A stretch of DNA of 64,000 bases from Fremontodendron californicum (Eukaryota > Streptophyta > Magnoliopsida > Malvales > Malvaceae), in NCBI GenBank assembly GCA_030761205.1, contig JAULJL010000015.1, positions 10,421,501-10,485,500 on the forward strand, given 5' to 3'. Under the pieces are notes generated by a model. The model was not told where the DNA came from, did no database searches, and saw only the letters and a list, made by a program, of their open reading frames with translations. Within the stretch, counting starts at the first letter, position 1. Each line of letters opens with the position of its first letter. Below are positions 36,037 to 48,454 of the stretch, piece by piece. The translations under genes and the position numbers were made by a program.

Positions 36037-36295
36037 TAATAATAATAAACAAAAAAAAAAAAATGGATGAGTTTTTCTAATTTCAAAGCTCGAATTGCAA
36101 AGCCCAAATAATTAAAGACTAAAGAAAGACTTTAAAATAGGTCCAATGGACTTAAATCAAATATGCTATTTATTGGATATAGATCGGTCCAAGTTGGACT
36201 CCAAGGTTTAATAAAAAAACCAATAACAATCGATTTTGCAAAAAATCAAATTCAATTATGGATTAAAAGATTCGGATAAAATCGGGTGTTTATAT

Positions 36296-37420
36296 ATGTA
36301 ATACATTGAATACGATTATAACACGAAAATAACATAAATATAACACGAATATACGAATCTTTTTCTCTTGTTTCCCCATTTTTTTTCTTCTCTTTTTCCT
36401 TTCTTTCTCCCTTTACCACAATTGCCCCTCAATTGATTGGCCTTTGCCACAGTTACCCCTAAATTGATTGATGATTGCCACAATTGCCCTCAATTGGTTA
36501 TCCCTCAAATTGTTTTATTTTTCAAAATTACCTCTCAATTGATGGAATCAATTGAGGGTATAACTTTAAATGTATTTAGTGTTGAATCCTCGTATTGCTT
36601 CGGTTTTATTGTTGTTGATAATAAATTGAATACGATTATGACACGAAAAAATAATACAAATTTAAAGTTTAAATTAGATTACTATGACAAACTATAAAAA
36701 AATCCCATTTGAAGATGACTTTTAAAGTAAGATATAGATATCTAAAATTATCAAACTTAATTTAGACAAACAATAACTTCCGATAATTATACAACACATC
36801 ACACAAAATTTGGAGTTATTTGAATAGTATCAATTAGACTTGGTAATTTCGGCTGCAATATGATTATACGATACGAATACAACATCGAAAAAATAATTAA
36901 AATACGACACGATACGAAAAATAATATGAACACAATGCAAACAGATGAACGTATCAAAATCTACATACGAAAAAATAACTAAAACACGACACAAAAAATA
37001 GTGTGACACAAAATGGTGAATTATTTGAATAGCGCCAATTAGACCTGGTAATTTCGGACACGAAACGAACATGAAAAAATAACTAAAATACAATACAATA
37101 CGAAAAAATAACACTAACACAACACAAATGCACAAATGTGCCAAAATCTATCAACACGACACAAAAAAATAACGTGACATAAAATTGAGAGTTATTTGAA
37201 TAGTGTTAATTAGACTTGGCAATTTCAGACACGATGAACAAAAAAAAAACTAAAACACAATACAATACGAAAAAATAATACTAATGCAACACGAATGCAC
37301 GAATGTGTCAAAATCTATATATAACGTGTCAAAAATTATATATATGCAATACTTTTAATACGATTATAATATGAAAAAATAATATAAATACAACACGTGA
37401 TAATTATTAAAAAAATTATA
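36296..37420 (-). repeat. Dispersed repeat R1 copy
   Basis: It resumes the R1 sequence interrupted at 30020 and then contains another copy start at 36585 (GTTGAATCCTCGTATTGC). Between them, 36410-36560 has several CAATTGATTG/CAATTGAGGG steps with inverted pairs. It is noncoding. Confidence 0.6.
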
Positions 37421-37639
37421 AATTTTGTTTTTACAATTGCTTACTTGGTAGCAAGCAATTGCAACCTCAATTTGGGGAGCAATGGATAACTTTTATTTTC
37501 TTTTATAAGATATGAAAATTTAACAGATTTCTTGACCTTTTTTCTTCGAGAAAAATCAGTCAAATATAAAAGATTTAAAAAAAAATCCCCAAGATAAATA
37601 AAAAACTGCAAAAGTAATAATGTTTTAGGGTTAGGACCT

Positions 37640-38026
37640 AGGAGTTACTATATGACTGTAAAATAAACATCGTAGCTCCACTAGCTAGTTCATAAGCAAG
37701 CACATTAACCTCTCTAGTCTCTCCTCACATATACAAAATGACAACTATTACATTGTTAAGTTTGTTCCTTAATATCATGCACCAATCCCCCTTATCCCAA
37801 AAGCAATCTTTTTCGTTATGTCCAAGATAACCAAGCGAGAATCACTCTCAATGATAATATTTTGATAAAGCCTGTCACAAGCCATCTCTACACCAAAAAG
37901 GATTGCTTTCAATAGGTTTTTCTCTTGATTTATCTTATTTTCCAAAATTTTCTGAAATATTTTAGAAGGAAACTTAAAACTATAGATACTAAGTTGTGAT
38001 TTGCAATAGTGGGAGAAGTCTCCCAA
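37640..38026 (-). pseudogene. RNase H-like (RVT_3) fragment
   Basis: The minus-strand frame includes LLKAILFGVEMACDRLYQNI followed by IIESDSRLVI. This matches the alpha/beta core of plant RVT_3 RNase H domains (xEAxAxxxGLxxA...VxVESDS). Further downstream, in a shifted frame, NVLAYELA resembles the conserved terminal helix. The fragment lacks the first catalytic strand and has a frameshift. It probably stems from an L1-type LINE. Confidence 0.5.
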
Positions 38027-40219
38027 CCTTTTATACAGTTTCTCATTTTTTTTTTAATAGAGAGTTGAGACCAGGGCGAAGGCAGGCAGGGGCCTTGGCC
38101 CCCTTTAAATTTTTTTTAATTTTTTTTTTAATAAGGGTAAAATATTATTTGAACCCTTCAAATTTTATTTGACTTTCAATTTGGCCCCCTTAAATTTTTT
38201 AAGACTTTTGAAATATAGTAAAATTATGTTTGGCCCATTCAAATTTTGTTTGGTCCTTTAATTTGGTCCTTCATTTGTAAAATTTGTTTGATATAATAAA
38301 TTTGGTAACACTTTTAGTTTAAACACATTCATTGTTATTAGTTTAATTCTCTTTATTTATCTTTTCAGTCAAACATAATATTAATATTAAGATTATTTAA
38401 TACTAAATTGTAATATATATTTTATTTATATTTTTGAAAATTAAAACTTCTAAATGTATGTGTATTATATAATTTATAAATAAATAATTTTTACATATTT
38501 AATTTTTATAATTAACATAAAATTATTATATTAATGTTAAGGATACTTAATACTAACTTATAATATTTTTTATTTTTTCCTTTTTATTTTTTATTTTTTT
38601 ATTTTTCTTTTAAAATCGGATCAAGTACCTTCAATTAATTAATTGGAGTGGATATATTATTTTAGAAAAATAATCCCCCAACATAGCGGGATCTCATCTT
38701 TAGCTAAATTATTGCATGTACTATACATTAAATTTTCAACTTTAAGAAGTTGAAAATATTTTATGGTTTTCTGAATGTAACTTGTTTTTTTCTTTCTTCA
38801 TTTTAAGTAGCCTACTTTTCATTCATTTTTCATTGTAGAATTTTAGAAGAAGTCAAATTTGCTCTCTGTTTGTGAAGATGAAACAATCTTGGTGAAGCAA
38901 GGTCGCAAGAAAAATGGGCTATGGTCCCATGGGCCATATTTGTCTGTCAAGATTGAAGAGTGAATTTCAAATTTTGAGCCCTAAAATGGCAGAATCCATT
39001 TTTCATTTCTAGTTGGATTAATTTAGCTATATACCCATTGTTAGTTGATTTTTGTCCGATAATCGGTACAACTGTTTACCGGCCAGATTATTTATCCGAT
39101 ATTTGGAATAATTTAAATAAAAATTATTATATTCAAAAAAATGGATTTGAGAAAAAAATTAGACTCGTTTAAAAAACGGATCATATTTTCACTCCAACAT
39201 TTAAGATTCGAGCCCGACCAAATCAAACATATTTTTAATTATATAATTATTATTTTTATATTTATATATTATGTAATTTATATCATATAAAAAATAATTA
39301 TATATAATATTATAATATAAATATTATAAATATTATAAAATATGTTAAGTTATTTATTTTTAATTTTAATAAAAGTAAAAAGATTAAATTACTAAAGATT
39401 AAATAAAAATAATATATTTTTTATTTTTTAGAAAAAAAAAATAATATGAGTTGGTTTGGACGGATTTAGACAAAATTTGAGGTCCGAATTATCGAACCGG
39501 ACCGGACTTGAGCAAATAAATATGATATTAGTATCATATCTAGACTCAGCTCGACCCATAAACACCTCTGACTGATTGGTTTGCCTATTTAATTTAATTA
39601 ATTAATATTTTATTTGTAATACTTGAATATGTTTATAATTTCTCTTATATTAATATCTTCATAAATAAAATAAAAAAGTTGTTCCCATATAAATAAGAAA
39701 AAGGAATTAAAATCACAAGCCGATGAGAAAAACCAAATGTAAATCAAAGAATTGGCACTATCCGTGCCCACTTATTCCACAAGTAATTGTAGTAATATCG
39801 AACAATACAGAAAGCTAAACCTAATTAACATTGCCAAATCTCTTTGACTAAGAAAGAGGTTGGAAAGTGATTGTCACAAACTTGTCAAATTCCAATCCTC
39901 ACATTTTTATTGGACTTTCACCCACACAACATTTATTTTAAAATTCGTTTTTGATGCATTATCAATATATAGAATCTATATATTGATCAAGTGACATCCT
40001 AAGATGCATTGTCAGTGTTTAACCTTATACATTGATAGTGCATCAAATATTAATCTTTTATTTTAATGGTTTATACTTTTCCCCATCAAAGTACCAATGA
40101 CAATTGGTCATATACTTCAATTTTGCTGTTTAGTTCCGCAGCCAAACATGAGTAGCAGATTAAAGGAACAATAATTCATGAATTGAAAGAAAAATGGAGT
40201 CGAGACATAAAATAGGTCA
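38027..40219. other. Intergenic with decayed repeats
   Basis: There is no gene. At 38070-38260 a repeat with GGCCCCCTTTAAATTTT phrases resembles a common plant interspersed repeat with ill-defined ends. At 39150-39580 there is a CGGACCGG/CTCGACCC phrase repeat. Otherwise the sequence is AT-rich. Confidence 0.45.
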
Positions 40220-41424
40220 TCTATCTTATACCTAATACGTTAAAAAAATCCCTAATGAGGTCATTGTTTGACACGTGTAAAGTTTTTTTTTCTTGACACG
40301 TGACAAATTTTTTTTTGTTTTAAGTTTTTTTTGTTTATATTAATTTATTAAATATTTTTATTTTATTTTTAAATGATATATTTAAAGGGATCGGTTCGCA
40401 CGTTATGTCACGGATTGATTTAGGATCCGTACTCAACCCACTCGGGACAAATTTTTTAAAAAATAAATTTGCTGCTAACCAGTATGAGAAAGCATAAAAA
40501 ATTCCCTAATGGCCACGTGGCAAGCTTTTTTATTTATTTATTTATATTTTTAGTTTTTTTTAGTTTTAAGTTTTTTTTAAATTTATATTATTTTATTTTT
40601 AAATGATGTATTTAAAGGGATTGGTCCGAAAGTTGACTCGCGGATTGATTTAGGATCCATACCTGATTCGCTCGAAAAAAGTTTAAAAAAGAAAAAAATA
40701 AACTTGCTACTAGCCAGAGTGAGAAAATTGATCAATCGAAAAAATTAAATATAAACCATAATTTTATTTTAGTTATTTTTTATTTGAATAATTAAATATG
40801 CAAAATAAAATATAAAAATAAGTTAGTAGTTCATTAATTTAACAAAAAATAAAGAAAAAATAAACTTGCTGCTAACCTATGTGAGAAAGTCAACCTAACG
40901 AGAAAATAAAATACAAATCACAATTTTATTTAGTTATTTTTTACCTCCTATAATTAAAAATATACACTATACAATAAGATCTAAATATGTTTGAAAAATG
41001 CGTATAAATAACAATTGAAAATGTATTTGTATTACGTAATTTATAAATAAACAATTTTCATAAATTTAATTTTCATAATTAAAAAATATAATTATATTAA
41101 TATTATTAAAATTAAAAAATTATTATTATTTAATGATATTTAAATTAATTTATTTTTTTATCTCCTATATATAAAAATTTAAATATATTTAAAAATGCAT
41201 ATAAATAGCAATTGAAAAAAAATTTGTATTACGTAATTTATAGATAAATAATTTTCATAAATTTACTTTTCATAATTAAAAAAATAACTATTTTAATATT
41301 AATATTATTTAAATTTTAAAATAAATAATTATTATTTAATAAATTTTATTTTAAATTATTAATTAATTAAAAAAATTATAAAAAAATTATAAAAATCCCG
41401 AGTGAAATGGGAGCTTAATTCTAG
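40220..41424 (+). mobile_element. Helitron-like element 2 (1205 bp)
   Basis: It begins TCTATCTTAT after A and ends with a CCCGAGTGAAATGGGAG hairpin region, a short spacer and CTAG before T. Layout and length match element 1: CACGTG-containing direct units at the 5' side (near 40250 and 40500) and AT-rich sequence with TTACGTAATTTATA at the 3' side. There is no ORF. The pairing of the two copies is the main support for both. Confidence 0.6.
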
Positions 41425-42263
41425 TATAAGATTAAAACTATCACCTAAGGGCTCAGTTTATGACAGCTGTTCTTTTCTTTTCTTTTTTTAGATTTTAGGT
41501 GAAATTACAAAATAGGTTAATTGATTAAAAATATTTATAACATTTAGTTATTATAATAAATAATTATTAATAAGGAAGTATATATTTCTTCATTGATTTG
41601 ATTTGATTTTTTTCCTTTTCGGATTTGGATATTATGGATTCAGATAAGTTTTTCATTCGGATATTGAATTTACTGTCCTCATCGGATTCAAAGTGAATTT
41701 GGATATGAATACTTGGATATGTATTATTCGAATTCGCTTTAATTTTGGTCTAGATAGTGTCAAATAGCTGAATCCATTATTCGCTACGATTATAAATTTA
41801 AAGCGATAGTGGTTTTTTTTTTCTTTCAATGTTTTAAAAAAAAATTACAAAATAGATTGATCAATTAAAAATATTTATAATTTACAGTCATTATAATAAA
41901 TAATTGTTAATAAAAAATTTTATTTTATTTTTACTTTTGTGATTCGATCCGTATTTTTTGGATTCGGGTATTATGGATCGAATAATTTGCGAATTCGGAT
42001 ACTTAATTTACTACCCGCAACAAAATTGGATATGAACCCTTAGATATCCGTTACTCGAATCCGTTTTAATTTTTGTTCGGATATTCGGATCTGTTATCCA
42101 CTCTATTTACATATTTAGTTCTTATTTGATTTTTATTTTTTTAAAAAAAATGATTTAATAAATTCATATTTTAGCAGATTTGAATATCCGGTGGATATTG
42201 CTCTTTAAATCGGATGCGGATTCGGATAATAAGCAAATAATAAAGAGATTCAAATTTCGGATA
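41425..42263. repeat. Degenerate GGATTCGGATAT phrase repeats
   Basis: Noncoding stretches at 41600-41790, 41930-42100 and 42170-42260 repeat CGGATATxxGGATTCG phrases. They resemble the tract at 28040-28320. The CACTA element is inserted in the last one (GGATAAGT / TAAGCGAATTC). Confidence 0.6.
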
Positions 42264-42299
42264 AGTCATTACAGCAAATTAGAGTTACAGTGGTGTTTC

Positions 42300-42572
42300 A
42301 TTCGCAGCGTTTTTATAAAAAACGCCGTCGAGTACCCTTTTTTTTTTTATAGCTAGCGGCGTTTGTGACCCAAACGCCACTATTAATTTGTTGAACGGCG
42401 TTTTAAAGTAAAAAACGCCGCTATAAGTATTCAATAGCGGCGTTTATATCTTTAAACGCCGCTAAATGTCTATAAAAATTTGAAGAGGTTTATTAGCGGC
42501 GTTTCTAATATAGAAACGGCGCTAAATACTACAATAGTGGCGTTTAGAGCATGAAAACGCCGCTAATTTTTT
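42300..42572. repeat. CACTA left subterminal repeats
   Basis: Multiple GCGGCGTTT and AAACGCCGC motifs alternate in both orientations. In En/Spm these regions bind the element's own accessory protein (TNPA); that role is inferred here by position and pattern. Confidence 0.85.
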
Positions 42573-42580
42573 ATTTCTTT

Positions 42581-43129
42581 CAGTCCTCCCGCTCCCTTTT
42601 TCCCCAAATCAGAAAAAACCTAATTCTAAAATAGCTCATCTCTCTCTATTTGCCTCTCTCCCCTGTTTCCCCATTTTTGGTTCAGACCAAAACCTAGCTC
42701 CTTCTCTCTGGTCCGTCTCTCTCTCTCTGGTACTTTTCTTTCTACTACAACCAATGAAGGAAGCCAATTAAAATTCCAACAAGGTACTTTTCTTATTTTA
42801 TAATTTAGTTTGTGAGTTGTACGTAATGCTGAAATATATGTTAATGAAAAAGATGCTGAGTATTTTGCAGCTCAATGATGATCCAAGTTATACAATTCTA
42901 TAGCCATTAGCCCACAGTTCTCAGAATAACAAACCAAGATACGTTAATTTTTTGGCCATTATTAAACAAATCCATTCCACGAAATCTGCCATTTCTGCAG
43001 TACTATTGATTGAAATGAAATAATGAAGATTAATCTTAAAATTTTCAGATGGAATTCATTTAGTCTCTCTCATAGCTAGCTAGTTTTCCTCTTTCTTACC
43101 TCTTCATTTGGCCTAGTGATCAGGACAGT

Positions 43130-43180
<51 letters not shown>

Positions 43181-44239
43181 GGAGAAAAGAAAAGATTTTG
43201 CTTCTTCTGAGTGGACTACGTTAGAAGAAAAGAAAAGAAATGAAAAAGCAGCTGCAAATAGAAATCTACTGTGTGCCTAACTTAGGTCTAAATATGCAGA
43301 TACCAGTTCATATGTAGGGAAGGCATTAATTGTTGATCGAATCAGTAAAGATGTCTCTGGGAATGTGATGTCAGAGTATTTAGTCAAGTGGCTGGGATTG
43401 TCTTATGCAGAAGCAACCTGGTAATCATCTAGATTGATAGTTCAATAAAATTTAAAATGTGTCTCTATGCCTCTGACTAACAAAGTGTCTATTATCGTTT
43501 GGTGCTATTGTCTACTGTGTTCTCTTTCGTTTTCTTATTCTTTTCTGCATGTCCTGCTTAACACAGCTGCAGTATTTATGATTATGGTTGCAAATTGTGT
43601 TTGTGTGTGTTTTTATTATTATTTTGTCTGTAACAGCTACCATGGTGGTGTTCATAATGTTGTACGTCTGGGCACATGTGTGTGTATTTATGGACACTAT
43701 GCCTCTAGGCATTACTGCAGCAGAAATTGCTGACATGGCCCCATGTTGCCATATTAGACATATTGCAGTTATGTATTCGATTTGATCTTTAAGTAGGTCA
43801 AAGCAAATAAATACAACCTGGTGATATGAAACAGAGGGTGTGTTTATTGTGCAGAGATATTAGTCTCTTTTGTCATTACATGTTAAAACAGGTTCATGAT
43901 ATCCAACTTCAGTACTAGAAAATAGGTAGTATACTAACTAAATTACAATTTTAACTCATCTTATTTTCTTTTTTTAAATATCCCAAGAGAATGCGAACCA
44001 CTTTCATTTTTTGGTGTTTACAATCTACTTTATTTTGACATCTTTATTTTAAGGAAATTAAAGCTTGTTAGATGTTGAAGGAAATTAATTGGGGCTGAAT
44101 TAGTCAAGGAAAATGGGGAATTGAGCATTAGGTGGTTTATCTTATGACATTACAATTAGCATTAGGTGGATTCTGGTTCTGAAATATAATTAGGATGATA
44201 AAATTTGTTGCTGCAATTTAATTTGTAGTTGACTTGTGA

Positions 44240-44287
<48 letters not shown>

Positions 44288-44650
44288 CAATTCACACCTA
44301 AACTCCATCTCATTATTGTAACTTGAAAGCTATTAAACAGGATTACATGTATAGTTGAAGTGATAGAATGATAGAAGAAGATGTGTTTAATTAATTCCTT
44401 AGCCGGCAAGGCAAGCTTGCCAGATACTAGTTGGTTCCCCAGTCTCCACTTTAGATGGATTAGCATATAGACGACTAGTCGAAGTGAAATAAAGAATCTA
44501 AACTGCTTACGTTACAGTAGTGCGAGAATCTAATTAAGACTACTGTTAGTTATCTAAAACAAAGTAAGTAAGAGGGGCTCATAGCTCATAAGCTCATGCT
44601 AATGCTAAAATATGAGTTTCTGATGGGACTTAACTATGCAGAACGTACGA
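42581..44650 (+). other. CACTA 5' region before the transposase
   Basis: Apart from the captured chromodomain exon, this 2-kb part has C/T-rich leader sequence (42590-42780), TA microsatellites (43132-43175 and 44242-44283) and intron-like sequence. Short open stretches at 43467-43785 have no recognisable domain. Confidence 0.5.
43300..43420 (+). pseudogene. Captured CHD1-like chromodomain exon
   Basis: This 121-bp stretch is preceded by an acceptor (ATGCAG) and followed by a donor (GTAATC). It reads without stops through VGKALIVDRISKD and EYLVKWLGLSYAEATW. The second block is the core of the chromodomain as found in plant CHD1/CHR5-type chromatin remodellers (aromatic cage residues and WxGLxYxEATW). 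The flanking DNA inside the CACTA element shows no other exon that I can identify. It is a host gene fragment carried by the transposon and not a working gene. Confidence 0.7.
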
Positions 44651-44651
44651 A

Positions 44652-47600
44652 ATGGATAAGAGTTGGATGCAAAAGTCGAGACTAAGTCAAGAGTACCAAG
44701 ATGGAGTAGATAGTTTTCTCGATTTCGCTTTTCAGAACGCAAGCGAAGATAATAAGATATTATGTCCTTGTTCGAGGTGTGCCAATATTGATTGGCATAT
44801 GCGTGCAATTGTTTTTGAACATTTGATTTGTGAAGGATTTCTCCCGGGTTACAGACAATGGTTTTTTCATGGAGAGTCCGCAACTTCTAGGTCATCTTCT
44901 AGAGTTCGTCCAAGTAATTCTAACAATCAACATCAGTCTATTAGACAAGATGACATGGAAGGCATGTTGCGGGATGCATTTAACATGCGTAACCACAGTT
45001 TCTACACATCTTCGCCAGAAGTTCCTGGAGGGAATGATGGGTTCAATGTTGGCATGAATGACTTTGCTGAAACGGGAAGAGGTATGGGTGATCAAGAACC
45101 CAATGGAGAAGCGGCAAAGTTTTATAAGTTGCTTGATGATATGAATGAAGAACTTTACGAGGGATCTAAGCATTCAAGATTGTCTTTCTGTGTCCGTCTT
45201 TTTCACTTAAAATGCTTAAACGGGTGGACAGGAAATTCTTTGACACTGTTATTAGAATTTTTGAAAGAAATGTTTCCTTTTGCAAAAATCCCTCAGTCTT
45301 GTAAGGATTCGAAGAAGATGATAAAAGATCTAGGCCTTGGATATGAGAAAATTCATAGTTGTCCGAATGACTGTATGTTGTATTGGGGTGATAGAACAAA
45401 TGAACAATTTTGTCATGTCTGCGGTAAATCTCGATGGTTGAATGGAAATACAGAAGAAAATGTGAATGAGGACGATGGTGACACACATTTAAAAAATAAA
45501 CCTGCAAAGATTTTGCGGTACTTTTCGTTAAAAGGATTGATGATAAAAGGATTGATGATGGCTTATTAAGACATCCTGCAGATTCTTTGGCTTGGAAATC
45601 ATTTGACAATAAGTTCTCATCTTTTGCTAATGATCCCCGGAATGTGAGGCTTGGACTTGGTTCTGACGGTTTTAATCCGTTCAAAATAATAAGTACTTCT
45701 TATAGTACTTGGCCGGTTGTCTTGATTCCTTATAATTTGCCTCCATGGATTTGCATGAAACAATTCTCTTTTCTCTTGTCCATGATAATTCCTGGAGAGA
45801 AAGGTCCAGGAAATGATATTGACATTTATATGCAACCTCTTATTCAAGAGTTGAAGCAATTATGGGAAGGGGTTGAAACATATGACGCATCAAAAAAGGA
45901 AAACTTTAATTTGCGTGCAGCTTTGTTATGGACTATAAATGATTTTCCTACTTATGCAAATCTATCTGGTTGGAGCACCAAATGTCGTTATGCTTGTCCT
46001 TGCTGTGCTGCACAAACATGTTCGAAATGGTTATATAATGGAAAGAAATTCAGTTATATGGGACATCGTCGGTGGTTAGATGAAAACCATAGATTTAGAT
46101 TCCAAAAACATATATTTGATGGCACTGAAGAGTTTAGAGAAGCACCTGAGACCACGATTGGGTCGGATATCTTCTTGATGTTGAAAGATATCAATTTCAG
46201 TTATGGAAAGATAAATCAAACAAGTAGCACACAATCAAGGAAAAAATCAAGGGAGATATTTGAAGTTGATATTCAGAGTGATAAGGAGGAAGATGAAGAA
46301 GATGATCCAAATGAGGCGGATTTGTAGAAAAAAAAGTATTTTTTTTAGTTACCTTATTGAGAGCATAATTTATTGCGTCATAACCTTGATGTGATGCATA
46401 TAGAGAAGAATGTTTGTGAAAATATCAACAGGACAATTCTTAATGTGGATAGAAAATCAAAAGATAACTTAAAGAGTCGGCTTGACCTAGTTGACATGGG
46501 AATTCGTCGTGATCTTCATCCGGAATTACTTCCTAATGGAAAATCACGGTTGCCTCCTACTTGCTTTGGGATATCTAAAAAAGAGAAGAACGTCTACTGT
46601 AAGATGTTGAAAGATGTGAAGGTCCCGGATGCATATGCCTCAAATATATCAAGATGTGTGAATGTGAAGGATCGAAAACTTTCTTCTTTAAAGTCACATG
46701 ATTACCATATCTTGATGCAAGACTTACTTCCAGTTGCTTTACGTTGTTCTATGTCAAAGCAAGTGACTTCTTCCATAATTGAACTTAGTAATATAATGAA
46801 AGCTCTTTGTGTCAAAGTTCTCAAGGTTGAAGAGCTTGAAAAACTTCAAGATCGAGCAGCTCTAACTTTGTGCCACTTAGAGAAGATTTTTCCTACATCA
46901 TTCTTCACTATAATGGTGCATTGGTTATCCATCTTCCTTATGAAGCAAAAGTCGGCGGACCAGTTTTTTATCGATAGATGTACCCATTAGAGAGGTATAC
47001 TTTGCTAATTAGTTTATTATACTTTTATCTTAAACATAGCATTTAATTACACATTAAGATTGTTATGTAGGAAAGTTAAAATCTTATTGTCGGAAAAAAT
47101 GCTATCCAGAAGGTTTTATTGCTGAAGGATATTTAGCGGAGGAGTGTATGACATTTTGTGCAAGATATTTGGATGATGTTGAAACAAGATTTAATAGACC
47201 GGGAAGAAATGATGTGCTCACACATAACAACTTAGCCGAAACATACTTATTTGAAAGTTTTGGACAACCAATCGGCAAGGTTGAAGTGGTTGAGCTAGAT
47301 GATAAATCTTGGGCACAAGCGCATTGATATGTGCTTTTCCATAGTGATTCACTGGAATCATTACGCACGTAAGTTTCAGTATAATTTTTAATTTAACAAA
47401 CAGTTTGAATTTTTTTTGCTTTCTCACCTAAAATTAGTAATTTTTATGATGGTGAGTATAGAAGCTACTTGAGAGGATGTTTACGTTCTTGAAGAACACA
47501 ACTTCATGAGCTTGATAAGTTATTTACGAAAAATTTCCACGAATGGTTAGGAGAAGTTGTAAGTAACACAATTTTTTGTCATTTTATTACGATCAATGTA

Positions 47601-48306
47601 TTCTTTAATATATAAATAAAGTTAAGTGTTTGCCTTTGCGTTTCTTGTAATAGGTTTGGAGTGGAAGAGATGTTAGCGAAGAAATTAAGTGTTTTTCACA
47701 AGGACCGAATAGAATAGTGAAAAGATACAGTGCTTAAATCATTAATGGATTTAGATTTCATACTAAATCCCGTGAAAGCTTTAGGAGAACACAAAACTGT
47801 GGAGTTGTTGTTTCTTCTTCAACAACAAGCTATGCTAGTGCTAGGGATAGTAATCCTGTGGAGGGGATATTGATTATTATGGAATTCTAAATGATATTAT
47901 TGAGTTGGATTATTATGGCAAGTGGAAGGTCGTGTTATTTCGATGTGATTGGGCTGATGTGAATACTAGTAGAGGTGTTAAAAAAGATCAGTTCGGATTT
48001 ACAATGGTGAATTTCTCTCGATTAATTCACACCGGACAGCAACTAATTGACGAACCTTATGTTTTTTCATCTCAAGTCAAACAAGTATTTTATTCCGAAG
48101 ATCCGAATGATGCGGGTTGGTATGTTGTACTCCGTAACACACCTAGAGACTTGTTTGATATGGGTGATAAATATAGAGATGATATTGAACAAAGAACTGA
48201 ATGCTTGCCATTTACAGATCAAAACTTGGATGAAAATATCCCTAGTACCAGTACAGATGTTTGGTGGGTTCGCGAAGATGTTGATGAAGACATTTATGAA
48301 GCTTAA
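44652..48306 (+). pseudogene. TNP2-like CACTA transposase pseudogene
   Basis: Order of recognisable parts: an N-terminal Transpos_assoc domain (KSWMQKSRLS, then CPCSRCAN) from 44652; the TNP2 core from 45200 (CPNDCMLYW, KPAKILRYF, LLRHPADSLAWKSFD, YTNLPPWI-like block); LRHNLDVMHIEKNV at 46373; DUF4218 to about 47330; and a DUF4216 domain at 47905-48306 (FRCDWADV, VFYSEDPNDAGWYVV). About 27 residues of the core are missing at 45540-45560, where a short repeat causes a frameshift. TAG/TGA stops cluster at 46325-46365. A further shift is near 46922 followed by a TAG for the conserved Trp, and a TGA at 47325 replaces a conserved Arg. It cannot encode an active transposase. Confidence 0.9.
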
Positions 48307-48454
48307 TGAAAAAATTGAATTTAGTAAGATTATTTTGAAAAAATACTGTGTATATAATATGCTTTTATACTGTAAATATTATTATTAATGTTCTTTACAT
48401 AATAGTATTTCATTCTTATACTAATGTTGTTTACTTAAAATTGATGCAGATAGC

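Larger units (their letters stand above)
30025..36295 (-). mobile_element. Probable large LTR-type insertion, non-coding
   Basis: R1 sequence stops at 30020 and resumes at 36296, implying an insertion between. In minus orientation its start reads AAACACCCGATTTTATCC and its far end has GTGACTCCAC and GGGGGTGCTAATCTTTCCCC. These remind me of the non-coding ends of long LTR or large retrotransposon-derivative elements. No coding domain of its own is visible. It hosts a nested gypsy element (31733-34496) and a Helitron-like element (34823-36036). The boundaries are approximate and the assignment is an inference. Confidence 0.35.

Noticed and set aside
43467..43785. Overlapping short ORFs in the CACTA 5' region
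   Set aside because: They lie in intron-like sequence after the captured exon, with no recognisable domain and cysteine-rich random composition.
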